A stretch of 64,000 bases of DNA from contig CM063111.1 in assembly GCA_031841125.1 (NCBI GenBank), positions 40,188,955 through 40,252,954 of the forward strand, written 5' to 3'. This document shows, piece by piece, positions 1 through 10,272 of the stretch. The notes below the pieces were generated by a model. It did no database searches. It was not told where the DNA came from and saw only the letters and a list, made by a program, of their open reading frames with translations. The position numbers and the translations under genes are program-made. Numbering within the stretch: the first letter of the stretch is position 1; each line of letters opens with the position of its first letter. This DNA comes from Acanthococcus lagerstroemiae (lineage: Eukaryota > Arthropoda > Insecta > Hemiptera > Eriococcidae).

Positions 1-388
1 ACATCAACTAAGCTACTGGCATGAGGCCTTATTATATAGGCGCAAATATAGGGGGGGGGGCATCTTCTAAAAACCCTTACCTCCCCCCCCCCCAAAAAAA
101 AAGAGAAAGAAAATCTGAAAAATTACAGAGCAAAAGAAGGTTCAGCTTTATTTTAAACTTGTTAGCTCTCATGAGCCCTCCTCTCCAAGTCGGTTATTTG
201 CGCTTACATCTTCTTACTTAATTAAATTCAGTTGAGATAACTTAACAAGATTAGGATAGATAGGTTCAATTTAGAAAATAATGTTAATTGAGAGGTTTTA
301 AAAAGATGATTTCTTCGAAATGAAAGATTTCGGAACTTAAGAACATCTCACACCGCTCCTGATATTCACATTATTGTTATTCTAACAG

Positions 389-1200
389 CACATCCAAATG
401 TCAAATTATTCATATCCCATGGTGGTTTACTGGGCATAAATGAGGCAGTTCATGCCGGAGTTCCTGTCCTTGGAATTCCCGTATTCGCCGATCAGTCGAC
501 TAATGTAAATATGTTGAGAATGCTTGGTGCCGGAGATATATTGCATTATAAAGAAATATCGAGAGAAGTTGTGCTAGAGAAAATGACGAATATACTGAAT
601 AACTCCAGGTGATGTATTTTGTATCATTGATCTTGATCTGCGAATGGTGATACCACTAGACACTAGACAATAGCTTTAATTAATCAGAACGTTCAGATCG
701 AACTTTCCTAAAACCACGTTTTAGATTTATTGAATACCTATAATTATTACCGCAGAGGTCAGAGCCAATACATCGCATTGTTAAGGGACAGAATTATATG
801 TCCGGCATTAATTTTGTGGCTCGGAATGTTGGAATACTTTTTCTATATATTATAAATACCATTAATTTTGTAATAATATTGAGTTATTTTATTTAACAGT
901 TACCGAAGTAACGCTAGAGATCTCTCGATACGATATAAGGACAGGCCGCTGTCACCTCAAGACACTGTCGCCTACTGGACAGAGTACGTCATTAAGCACA
1001 ACGGTGCCCATCACCTACGCACCGCTGCTGTAGAAATGCCTTTCTATCAGTATTTGTTGTTAGACGTAATCGTAGTTATTTTTACCATTTTTATCGTGCT
1101 TTTCGTCATCGGATTTTACTTATTCAAGTTATTGTTCTCAGCTATTTCGGTATGGCTGTACAAAATATTTACCAGATATGAGAAGATTAAAACGAACTAA
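389..1200 (+). CDS. UDP-glycosyltransferase, C-terminal part (last two exons)
   Basis: Two exons join in frame: 389-608 (after TCTAACAG, before GTGATG) and 900-1200 (after ATTTAACAG, stop TAA). The first encodes the UGT signature that binds the UDP-sugar donor: HPNVKLFISHGG, then GINEAVHAGVPVLGIP and FADQ. The second continues RDLSIRYKDRPLSPQDTVAYW, the usual post-signature region. It then has one hydrophobic membrane span (about LLLDVIVVIFTIFIVLFVIG) and a short basic cytosolic tail ending KIKTN, a KxKxx-type ER retrieval signal. The protein is therefore an ER-membrane enzyme that conjugates small lipophilic compounds with a sugar, as insect UGTs do in detoxification. The N-terminal acceptor-binding half lies upstream of the window. 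A candidate AATAAA poly(A) signal is at 1319-1324. The family is certain; the subfamily and substrate cannot be told. Confidence 0.93.
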
Positions 1201-1401
1201 ACTCATATTTTCTACGGTGTTACTTCTCAGTGTCTGTTACAATTCTGTCGACTATATTAGGAATAATCATTTGTTTTAGGATAATTATTTGTTTTTGAAA
1301 AGTTCTTCAACTTCTATAAATAAAAGCTACATATTAAAGTCTTGAAGGTAGGCGCATCACAAACATAGATTTTTAAGGAATCAAAATTTTCAGAAAACGT
1401 A

Positions 1402-1767
1402 ATGAGAAAGTTTGTGGTTATTTTCATATTTATTCTGATTCGAACATTTGTAGTTTGTAGGACTAAAACAGAGTCTACTCTGGATCGCCTTAAAGCAGCA
1501 ATACAAAATTTGGAAATCAATTGTAGGTATAGAACATATCATCGTGGATCGGCAATAATAAATATGACTGAAACAATGTTGCTTAGTTTATTGATGGGTA
1601 TGCCTTCATTAAGGAATAATCAACCAGTTTATTTCAACTGTTTGAAACTGGAAACTGAAAAGCTTGCTATTTCGAGTAATTCAGACTTCCCAATATTCAA
1701 CAGCAAAGTAGCTGACATTTGGGTGATTCTCGGAAAATCAGCATATTTCAGTTCCTGCGCAGTATAA
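1402..1767 (+). CDS. Hypothetical small secreted protein
   Basis: This is a 121-codon ORF with an ATG start, 200 bp after the UGT stop. The first ~20 residues (MRKFVVIFIFILIRTFVVC) look like a signal peptide: basic n-region, hydrophobic core, small residues near a plausible cleavage site. The rest is short, with Cys residues near positions 41, 80 and 119. A splice-acceptor-like TTTTCAG lies just upstream of the ATG, so it could instead be an exon of a larger gene. I recognise no family. A 68-codon ORF on the opposite strand overlaps it, so chance cannot be excluded. Confidence 0.3.
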   Translation: MRKFVVIFIFILIRTFVVCRTKTESTLDRLKAAIQNLEINCRYRTYHRGSAIINMTETMLLSLLMGMPSLRNNQPVYFNCLKLETEKLAISSNSDFPIFNSKVADIWVILGKSAYFSSCAV

Positions 1768-2052
1768 ATATGAAAATTGTACATGGTTAATTCTCAGAAT
1801 AGGGGCATATTTCATTATTACATAGTACATAAATTTTCAGAAGGATGATTTCCTCTATTTTTGCGGAGTGGGGGGGGGGTCGTTAGTACATGTGCCCCCA
1901 ATATGATTTCTAGCATTCAGCTCAATTCATTCCCACGGGGAAAGGGAGCGGGGGGTTTCCCAAAGTTTTGTGTCTACTACTTAAGAATTTCTATTTCTTT
2001 CGTAGTGGCTACAAAAATGAACTACGGCGTAAGAATTTCTTGTGTAGTGGTT

Positions 2053-2302
2053 GTAAAAAAAAGATCAAACTACTCAAATCGGTAACCATTTTAAAAGATT
2101 TAAACGTTGAAAATTACTTATACTCAATTTTTAGTCTCAAATCCCAATTATCAACAAGTTTTTCTATGGTAGTGGACTACCTTAGAAAAACTTGTTGATA
2201 ATTGAAATTTGAGGCTAAAAAATTGAGTATGAGTGATTTCTAACATTTAAATCTTGAAATAATTACCAAGTTGAGTATTTTGATCCTTTTTCCCAGGTGA
2301 TC
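2053..2302. repeat. Foldback (long inverted repeat) element
   Basis: Two ~120-bp arms meet near 2173/2174. Left-arm blocks such as TACTCAATTTTTAGTCTCAAAT and ATTATCAACAAGTTTTTCTA reappear as reverse complements in the right arm (2176-2300), with several mismatches and small gaps. There is almost no spacer, so the transcript would fold into one long hairpin. The outermost match is GATCAAACTACTC against GAGTATTTTGATC. I saw no clear target duplication and no coding potential. It is most likely a MITE or foldback transposon. Confidence 0.75.
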
Positions 2303-2904
2303 ATGCCGCCGACAGATGAGAACTGATAAGCCACTAGGGAAGATACTAAAAATTGTAAACAACAGGATTGTCATGGACAACATTTCACAGGATGGAAGAT
2401 TCGAGATCTGACAGCCAAAAATGCAAAGTCATATAGATACCCAAGTTAGACGACTCTCCATTTAACCAATGTTAAACATCATATGTTATGATAATTTATC
2501 CCAATAGGGGCGCTGGCAATGTTCTACTGCCATGAAATCACAAATCAATGCAATCATTGGGAGCCCTAACAAGGTTTTGCGATATCTCGATAACGGTCGA
2601 GTTTTATGAAAAAGTGAAAAGAACCAAATTTATTTTACCTGTAATTTTCTATCAGGTAAGATCAGTTTCAAAATTTTACCCACAAAAATTTTGAATTTAC
2701 TCGCATTTGATGAGAAATTTCAAGGTGAACAAATTTAGCTCTTTCCAATTTTTCATCAAAATCGATAGTTTTCGAGCTAATCCGCAAAAACGTAAAAACA
2801 TCCATATAAGCGCAATGCAAACAAGGAGTTCAGCGATAGCAGCGCGCTGGCATGCCGGCAAAACGCGGAAATGCGCCAGTCATCTAACTTGGTATATCTA
2901 TATG
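2303..2904. other. Intergenic stretch without recognised gene
   Basis: About 600 bp with only short, unconvincing ORFs. I found no splice-ready exon, RNA gene or repeat that I could support. Confidence 0.5.
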
Positions 2905-2913
2905 TCTTTGGCT

Positions 2914-3084
2914 AGAGCTCTATAACTTCGTGTGAGTACGATCGTCTGCCATTTTGACTCCAACCGCGCCCGTGGATGCCGAATCCGACTATGCGGAGCG
3001 TACCGCGTAGTCAATTCGGCATCCACGGTCAAGGTTGACGTCAAAATGGCGGACAATTGTACTCACACAAAGTTATAGAGCTCT
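2914..3084. mobile_element. Palindromic MITE, family P, copy 1
   Basis: This 171-bp near-perfect palindrome begins AGAGCTCTATAACTT and ends AAGTTATAGAGCTCT. Internal blocks GCCATTTTGACTCCAACC and GGATGCCGAATCCGACTATG recur inverted in the right half. It is flanked by imperfect 9-bp repeats (TCTTTGGCT / ACATTGGCC, 5 of 9 identical). A nearly identical copy lies at 22689-22859 and a diverged one at 39429-39606. A 9-bp duplication with long inverted repeats is the habit of Mutator-like elements, but no transposase is present to prove the superfamily. Confidence 0.85.
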
Positions 3085-3093
3085 ACATTGGCC

Positions 3094-3960
3094 AAACGTT
3101 TTTCTTAACAGAAGACTGAAGCAATGCAGTCACTTTGCAGCATGAAAGGTTTAATCAGGGATAGATCACATTTTACGCTAACTAAGGAAAAATGTTGAGA
3201 AAGTAGCTACGCTGCTTTCAAAAATTATTATCTTGCAGACATGATGAAAAGCAAGTGGATACAGGGGCACAACCCGAACTTTTTTTGGTGGGGCTAGAGT
3301 TTGGGGAAAAAACTTGGGCAGGGTGAAAGCTCGATTTAGTACCTACCTATTTTTGTGAGCTATAAATTTGTATGAATTAACAACGCAACGTAACCACGTC
3401 AGGCCATTGGCATTTTTTTTTTCGTTTCAAAATTGATTTGAAAAAATTTGGAAGTTTTTTTTTGGGGGGGAGGGGGAGGGTGTTTGTGTGCTGTATCCCC
3501 TATCTTCTTCCTTGGTTGCGCCCTTGAGTGGATAAGTCTACATGTTTAATTGGTTCATGGTAGACATGGTCAAAAATATATACAAGCCTTTTTTGCGACC
3601 AGTCATTATCATCTTCAATAAGATGGGTTTTTTTTCTTCGAAGTCTTAATTCAAATACACAGATAAACGCAGAAAATCTTCACAATTTCGCTGATCTTTC
3701 ACTCCGACAATACGCTAATTTACTTGAATGAAAATATAAATTTGAAAACTTACCGTCCTTAACAAATTCGTTACCAAAATCAGTCATTTTCGTAAAATTC
3801 TTCTTTCACTTTGGAAGATCAGAACATTTTTATTTCCAAATATTTTCGGCAAACTGACAACAATTCGTTTCGGTTCTGTCAGTGTTACCAGTCCTTATTT
3901 TCGAAACATTTATAAAAACATGTAAATCACTGGTCACTGTCAATCACTTTTAGAAAATTC
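3094..3960. other. Intergenic, no gene seen
   Basis: AT-rich sequence with homopolymer runs and no ORF or exon that I could support. A GGGGAGGGGGAGGG-type G-rich patch lies near 3464-3480. Confidence 0.5.
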
Positions 3961-3964
3961 CTCC

Positions 3965-5658
3965 AGAGGGAGGAATTTTCTAAATTCGAAAAAACCAAAA
4001 ATTTTGAAAAGACTCTTTTCAACTCAATTTTTTAAGCTGAAAGACAACAGATTTGAATTCGTCTCGAAAAACTGAGTACTTATCACCAGCAACGACGCCG
4101 AAGGTCTCCAAAAATCTCTTTGCCCCAAAAAAGACATGATGTGTATGAAGAAATATTCAAAATTCGGAAAAACCAAAAATTTTGAATTAAAGACTATTTT
4201 CAACTCAATTTTTCAAGCTGAGTTCAAATTCGGGGATCAAATTTGGATGCGAAGCCCCGTTTCCGAGATCCACTCGAAAATGTGGTCAATTCGGGCCAAA
4301 AAAAGACTTTAGCTTAATTTTGACAACGGATTTGAATTTGTCTCGAAAAATTGAGTAATTAGCACGAGCGCCGACGCCGATGCTCTCCGAAAATTTTTGT
4401 GCTCCAAGAAAGGAATGATGTGTATGGAGAAATTTTCAAAATTCGAAAAAATCAAAATGTTGAAATAAAGACTGTTTTTGACTCAATTTTGAAAATTTTT
4501 GGCTTCAAATAAGACACGATGCATATAGTGTGGAGAATTCTTAAAAATTTGAAAAAACCAAAAATTTTGATTTAAAGACTGTTTTTAACTCAATTTTTTA
4601 AGGTGAGTTCAAATTCGGGGATCAAATTTGGCGGCGAAGGCCCGTTTCCGAGATCCACTCGAAAATAAGGCTCCATTCGGGTCAAAAAATGACTCTAGCT
4701 TAGTTTTTACGACAGATTTGAATTCGTCTCGAAAAATTGAGTACTTAGTACCAGCGCCGACGCCGAAGGTCTCCAAAAATCTCTTTGCCCCAAAAAAGAC
4801 ATGATGTGTATGAAGAAATCTTCAATATTCGGAAAACCAAAAATTTTGAATTAAAGACTGTTTTCAACTCAATTTGTCACGCTGAGTTCAAATTCGGGGT
4901 TCAAACTTGGCGGCGAAGCCCCGTTTTCGGAATCCACTCGAAAATATGCTCCGAAAATTTTTTGCTTGAAAAAAGACAGGATACATAGTGTGGAGAAATT
5001 TTCAAAATTCGACAAAATCAAAAATGTTGAAAGAAAGATTGTTATTAAACCAATTTTTCACGCGGAGTTCGAATTCGGTGTTCAATTTGGGCGCTGACGC
5101 CCCATTCCTGAGATTGGCTCGAAAAACGTGGAAAACGGTCAGAAAATGACTCCAGCTCAATTTTGACGACGGATTTGAATTCGTTTCGAAAAATTGAGTA
5201 CTTAGCACCAGAGCCGATGTCGAAGCTCTCCGAAAATTCTTGCGCCCCAAAAAAGACATGATACCAATGGATAGGAGATGCAAGATGACACGGCTGGAAG
5301 GACACAGCTGTTAAAGATATGTGATTTGTACGAAATCAGGAAGTTATTTTTTTAGATCATTTGTAGGCTCCAAAATTTACATGGAGAAATCTTCAAAATT
5401 TGGAAAAACCAAACATTTTGAGTTAAGGACTGTCTTCAACTCAATATTTCACGCTGAATTCGAATTCGGTATTCAAATTTGGAGTCGACGCTCCGTTTCC
5501 GAGACATACTCGAAAATGTGGTTAATTCGGGTAAAAAAACGACTCTATAAAGCTGAATTTTGACGACGAATTTGAATTCGTCTCGAAAAATTGAGTATTT
5601 AGCTCCAGCACCGACGCCGAAGGTCTCCGAAAATTTATTTATCCCGAAAAAGACATGA
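3965..5658. repeat. Degenerate ~280-bp tandem repeat array
   Basis: A recurring unit contains, in order: GACATGATGTGTATG; a GAAATnTTCAAAATTCG block; AAAACCAAAAATTTTGAATT; AAAGACTGTTTTCAACTCAATTT; GAGTTCAAATTCGG; CCCCGTTTCCGAGATCCACTCG; a TTTTGACGACGGATTTGAATT-like block; CTCGAAAAATTGAGTACTTAG; and CGCCGACGCCGA. Unit starts fall near 4134, 4412, 4508 (short unit), 4798, 4975 (short unit) and 5256. The array is broken near 5265-5390 by unrelated sequence and ends where a hAT-type element is inserted (5667). Related reverse-oriented sequence occurs at about 53815-54170. Small ORFs inside it are shadows of the repeat. Confidence 0.8.
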
Positions 5659-5666
5659 TGTGATAC

Positions 5667-6211
5667 CAGAGATGGGCGTTGTTCACTATTTAATGAACGT
5701 GCTCTTGTTCTTTTCCATTTTTAGTGAACTAGTTCTTGCTCTTGTTCACTTGGTTTTCCAACTGATCTAGTTCATCGTTTGTTCATTAAAAAGAACCTTC
5801 GCTCTTGGCCTTGCTCATTTAAATATAGGGTTCTTGTACAAACAAATTGCGAGCAAAAATTTTTTTGGGGGTAATAGCCTACAACTGGAAACTAAGCTGT
5901 TGCCCAAACAATTTTTTAAATCCCCATTGAAATCCTATGAGATTGTTGATAAAATTTAAACATCAAATAAAAATTCAATAATGTTGTAATTTTTAATGAA
6001 AGTTGAAACTAAAGTATGGAAAAAGGAAATATACAAGAAAAAGCCAAAAAAATAAAATTACGAAAAAATAGATGAACAAAGAATGAACAAGTTGATCAGG
6101 TCCAAAAATCGTGAACTACTTCTTGTTCTTTTTTTGGGCAGATGATCTAGTCCAGAACTAAGTTCACCAAATAGTGAACAACTTGTTCTTCAAGAGCAAC
6201 GCCCATCTCTG
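5667..6211. mobile_element. Non-autonomous hAT-type element with 8-bp TSD
   Basis: The terminal inverted repeat starts CAGAGATGGGCGTTGTTCAC on the left. The right end is the inverted CAACGCCCATCTCTG. The 8-bp flanks TGTGATAC (5659-5666 and 6212-6219) are identical, the target-site hallmark of hAT transposition. The 545-bp interior is AT-rich, built around repeated GTTCTTGTTC / GTGAACTAG motifs, and has no transposase. It landed in the end of the 280-bp tandem array. The perfect duplication suggests a fairly recent insertion. Confidence 0.88.
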
Positions 6212-6279
6212 TGTGATACCCACTAAAACCATCAGCTCTGAAACACACCACAAGAGCTGCTCACTTTCAGCTAACCTGA

Positions 6280-6430
6280 CGTTTATTAGCAAATGCTCAG
6301 AACCCTCTGGATTAGAAATACGTAGGTACGTTTGGTTTCTAACAAATTACTTATTCTCGGGTAGTAACACACTGATCTTTGCTCCGTGTTTTTCTTACGG
6401 GAGTCGATACGTACGTTGGAACCAAGATGC
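6280..6430. repeat. Partial copy of dispersed palindromic family Q
   Basis: Shares TTAGCAAATGCTCAGAACC and GATCTTTGCTCCGTGTTTTTCTTACGGGAGTC with two longer, palindromic copies at about 51909-52140 and 62055-62300. Only the right-hand half is recognisable here. It has no coding potential of its own. Confidence 0.6.
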
Positions 6431-6439
6431 GGGTATTTT

Positions 6440-6655
6440 TGCTCTTATGTTAAAGAAAATGCGCCCATTATTGGGATGCAAACCTAAGTTGCACGAATTG
6501 GCAGCACTGTCAGTATGTTCATTTTGTATTCTTATCACTTTGGGGTGAACATACTCAAAGGAACAGATCACCCCAGACTGATAACAATACCAGCAAAATA
6601 TTTGCCTACGGTAGCGCTACCTAGGTGAGGTTTAAACCTCAATTAGTATGACTGT
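6440..6655. repeat. Dispersed repeat, inverted relative to 32865-33015
   Basis: Segments such as GGCAGCACTGTCAGTATGTTCATT, GATAACAATACC and TAGCGCTACCTAGGTGAGGTTTAAACC match, as reverse complements, the FMR1-intron segment at about 32865-33015 (GGTTTAAACCTCAC orientation reversed, CATACTGACACTGCTGCC). The function is unknown; it is probably part of a transposon. Confidence 0.6.
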
Positions 6656-6669
6656 ATGACACTACAGAC

Positions 6670-7452
6670 CAGGGTTGTCAATGTAAAGTTACATTCTTGA
6701 CATGTGTAAAGAATTATGTAAAGTATGAATGTAAGGAATGTAAAAAATAGTAAAGATTAATTTTTTAATAATAATGTACAATTGTTATAATATTTTTGAG
6801 CATGTATAGGTAAAAAAGAAATATACAGTACAAAATAAAACGCCTCAAATATACTTTTTCTTATTCTTTATAATTTGTATCTAGTTGAAATATAATGAAC
6901 ATGAAAACTTAATATTTGATAATATGTATTTAAAAAGTATCGCATCGATATGTATCTTTCATTCTCAATGTGTGATATACGAAGTACAAATAGTAGTTTT
7001 TTGAAAGCAGAAACTGAATTGAAAACTTGAAAATTTGGTTTCTCATTGGTGATGCTCTAGAAAGTGAAACTGATATTTTTGCAAATTTGTTACTCACCGG
7101 TATGGTTTTAATCGTTGTGATGCCACATTTGCAAAAGTTCGGCGACATATATTGCATTCCACCATCCACTTTGTTACTCCCTTCATTTACACTTATTGGG
7201 GTAAAGTTCAATTCAACATAAATAGAAGTTTTTCGACCTGCTTTACTCATTCTAATACAGTACTTCAGTACTTTAAATAACTTATTTGAGAAATATATTT
7301 TCCTAAACCATCTGAGATCTGATGATTATCTTGTTTACCTACAATCTTCATTGCTTTGAATGTTTAATTTTTCGACTATTCTTTACATTGTTTACAATTC
7401 TTTAACATTCTTTACTGTAAAGAATTAAAATCATGTAAAGTTGACAACCCTG
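6670..7452. mobile_element. hAT element with perfect 8-bp TSD and BED-finger remnant
   Basis: Termini CAGGGTTGTCAA at the left and inverted TTGACAACCCTG at the right enclose 783 bp. Flanks CTACAGAC (6662-6669 and 7453-7460) are identical 8-bp duplications. On the minus strand, 7250-6930 reads a 106-codon frame. Its middle (FCKCGITTIKTIPVSNK) resembles the CxxC...S-N-L core of a BED-type zinc finger, as found at the N-terminus of hAT transposases. I read it as a truncated, decayed transposase 5' end. The interior is rich in TGTAAAGAAT-like repeats near both ends, a common subterminal binding-site arrangement for hAT transposases. Confidence 0.88.
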
Positions 7453-7874
7453 CTACAGACACACTTAATAACACATCAGATAAGAGGAATGTACTGTATT
7501 ATACTTAAAGCCAAACAATCTAAATTGGATGTTTTTGAGAAAAATAATGTTTTCATTGCATTTTGGTTGATTTTTCATACATTAAATATTGAATAAGCAG
7601 CCAGCCTTTTGATTTTTCATAGAGTACATACAGACTTTGATATTACTTGATAGTTACTGAAAAAACTCTGTATTATCCGGATTTTTGATTATCCCGCACC
7701 TCTGTCTGCCAGTTTGTGCCGGATATTCAAGAGTGTACTGTAATAATAAAAATTGGTAGAGGGACAACTATACCGACGGACATTTTAGCACATTTAATCT
7801 AATTTTGACCCATTAAAAGTGGATCAAATTGTCTTCTGAAAGCTTGAAAAAGTATAATTCAGTCATATCTATCA

Positions 7875-7907
<33 letters not shown>

Positions 7908-8275
7908 AAGCCCGTATTAACTTTTAACTTCTGAGATAACTACTGGGGACTGAAATATCAACGTTTTTGAAAAATAATCTATAAAATGTTGAAATGGACG
8001 ATTGTTTCCATTCAGTGCACTCAAAGAATTGCTAAAATACGTGTAAAATCTGATACAGGCACAGGATAACATTTAATATATTCAATAATACAAAATTTAA
8101 TGTCAATAAGTTTTCTAACTTATTATTACACAATAATTTATTATTATCAGTTATTTCTATTTTCTTAACGCTAAACAAAAGTATACATATAATAGTAACT
8201 ATAGTACAGATACTGTTCTGTAAGTCATGGGCGAGTATATAATGTAAGATATAATTTATTTTAGGTTATATCCTA
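7453..8275. other. Intergenic, no gene; poly-A tract
   Basis: Contains a pogo/Tigger-like inverted-repeat remnant near 7680-7745 (ATTATCCGG... with GTGTACTGTAATA) and an A-homopolymer of about 24 nt at about 7876-7899. No supported gene. Confidence 0.5.
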
Positions 8276-8309
8276 ACTAGTACAAGGAGTGTGATCATCA
8301 CTATCTGTT

Positions 8310-9245
8310 TCATTCACAGGGTCCCTGGGTTTTCAGTAGCTCTTTGACTATTTTGCCATGACCATTTATTGATGCCATATAAAGAGGAGTATAACCACCA
8401 CTACTTTTTTCATTAACTGAGATTTCTGGAACTTTCAGTAGGTCATTGACTACATTGAAATTACCATTTTTTGATGCCACATGAAGAGGAGTATAACCAC
8501 CACAAATTTTTTCATTAACTAAGATTTCTGGAGCTTTCAGTAGCTCTTTGACTACCTTATCATGACCTTTTTTTGAAGCTATAAAAAGAGGGGTGTAATA
8601 ATGGAAAAAAAGAACAGATTTTTCATTAACTGAAATTCCTGGAGCTTTCAGTAGCTCTTTGACTACCTTATCATGACCATATAGTGATGCCATAAAAATA
8701 GGGGTACAATGACCAAAATCGTCTGCTTCATTAACTAGAATTCCTGGAGCTTTCAGTAGTTCTTTGACTACCTTGTCATGACCATGTTGTGATGCCAGAG
8801 AAATTGGGGTACGATCATAATAACCTCCTTTTTTATTACATAAAATCCCAGGAGCTTTTAGTAGCTCTTTGACTACTTCTCTATAGCCATTTTGTGATGC
8901 TAAATGAAGAGGGGTTTCCCCAAATTCTCCCTCAATATTCACATTAATTCTGTTTTTAAAGCAAGACAGTAAATTTTTGACCATCAACACATTATTCTTC
9001 AACACTGCCAAATGAAGTGAACTATACTCCTGAGAATTGAGCGCATTTATCGGAGCATCATACATCCTCAATAACATAGGCTCTATGAATGCTTGACTAC
9101 ATTGAAAACAGGAATGATCTGGATCAGAATGATCCAGTATAAACTGATGAAGTACAGTATTTCCTGGAGTATGTCCTGCTAAAAAAGATAATGTTTGTAG
9201 TGATTCAGGACTAGCATTAGGAGATCTATCACTGGAATGGGACAT
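8310..9245 (-). CDS. Ankyrin-repeat protein, single exon, frameshifted C-terminus
   Basis: This is a 311-codon intronless ORF with an ATG start. After ~70 residues of unique N-terminus there are about seven ankyrin repeats built on TPLHLAS-NG---VVKELLKAPGI-VNE. The repeats are unusually alike, as if recently duplicated or homogenised; KVVKELLKAP recurs at least three times. The frame closes at ...KELLKTQGPCE. In the next frame the DNA continues VNETDSDDHTPCTS before a stop, which matches the start of an eighth repeat (VNE---GGYTPL). A one-base change in the GGACCC run has therefore truncated the protein. Ankyrin repeats bind other proteins; no partner can be named. The gene may be a lineage-specific duplicate or a young pseudogene. 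Confidence 0.8.
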   Translation of the reverse strand: MSHSSDRSPNASPESLQTLSFLAGHTPGNTVLHQFILDHSDPDHSCFQCSQAFIEPMLLRMYDAPINALNSQEYSSLHLAVLKNNVLMVKNLLSCFKNRINVNIEGEFGETPLHLASQNGYREVVKELLKAPGILCNKKGGYYDRTPISLASQHGHDKVVKELLKAPGILVNEADDFGHCTPIFMASLYGHDKVVKELLKAPGISVNEKSVLFFHYYTPLFIASKKGHDKVVKELLKAPEILVNEKICGGYTPLHVASKNGNFNVVNDLLKVPEISVNEKSSGGYTPLYMASINGHGKIVKELLKTQGPCE

Positions 9246-10272
9246 ATTATACCTAAGAGTATGTTCAGTACAAAATATAAGAAATAGTAAAAGAAATATT
9301 ATTTTATATTTCTGATACCTAAGGAATTAAATATAATTTACTTATCCTTATAAGTAGGAACAATAACTTATTTAAATAGAATACAGTTCCGCTTATTAAA
9401 GGCTCCTAGCTATTGTGATTTATTGATTACAGCTGGGAACATCTACTGTGCTGAATACTAGATTTTGATAATCTATGGGAAGCAGCAGCAACCCAAAAAT
9501 TTGGAAAGTACCACTGCTACAGAAAGCGATCGCTGGATGCGATCACAACAAAAAGTATTATTCAGGAATTGAACGGGAAATTAGTCCGGTTGTGAAGAAT
9601 GTCAGCGAACTGGTAACATTTGTAATTTCAGGCTACAAGCTATGTCTTACCACCATCCTTTCGAACTGGCTAATTATCGGGAACACTAATTATCAACACG
9701 TTCACACACGCATTACGATTTAAAACAACGTATAACTAACGACTGCAGCGATATCGGTATCGTGTTTCTATGAAAAGAAAGAATACCATAGTTGCTAAAT
9801 TATTTGGAACCGACTATATAAATATCAATAATCACGGACCGAGAACCATGGAGCATGCGGATTGCAGAAGACTCAGTTTGTTTACAAATGTTAGTTCGTT
9901 CCTTTCGTCGAATAGCGCAATTAGCGCTCCTGCGGCTCTTTTGATTGGCTCATCCAGTGCTACCATTTGAGGAAAACAAAAAGAATAGGACTAATCTTAA
10001 TAATTTCTAAAATGCAGACACTGCGTATTGATATAAATAAAAATAATTACTAGAAATGGTATGTTATCTCATTCTCATTAGATTAAAAAGTAAACAATTA
10101 ATCGTCATTTGAAGGAAACTTCTAATTACGTACGGTGTATGCTTTACAGTTTCCATTGAATAATCTGGAAAATTCACTCATTCGTATACTTGCAGCTCGC
10201 TATTTATCTGTTTTTATTTCGGTAACATAATGTTCATGCATTCATTGGTTATCCTGTGTATCCTCGAATACA
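9246..10272. other. Upstream region of WDR44
   Basis: Intergenic sequence between the ankyrin gene and the first coding exon of WDR44. It should contain the WDR44 promoter and 5' UTR. A TATA-like CTATATAAAT occurs near 9814, but I cannot tie it to a start site. Short ORFs here (for example 9475-9723) show no recognisable domain. Confidence 0.4.

Noticed and set aside
6174..6548. 124-codon ORF
   Set aside because: It runs across the end of a hAT element and two dispersed repeats, so it is a chance frame.
6930..7250. A free-standing 106-codon gene
   Set aside because: It lies wholly inside a hAT element with exact ends and duplications; read as a transposase fragment.
9770..9970. 66-codon ORF and a TATA-like box upstream of WDR44
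   Set aside because: No domain, no splice logic to exon 1, and TATA-like words are common in this AT-rich DNA.
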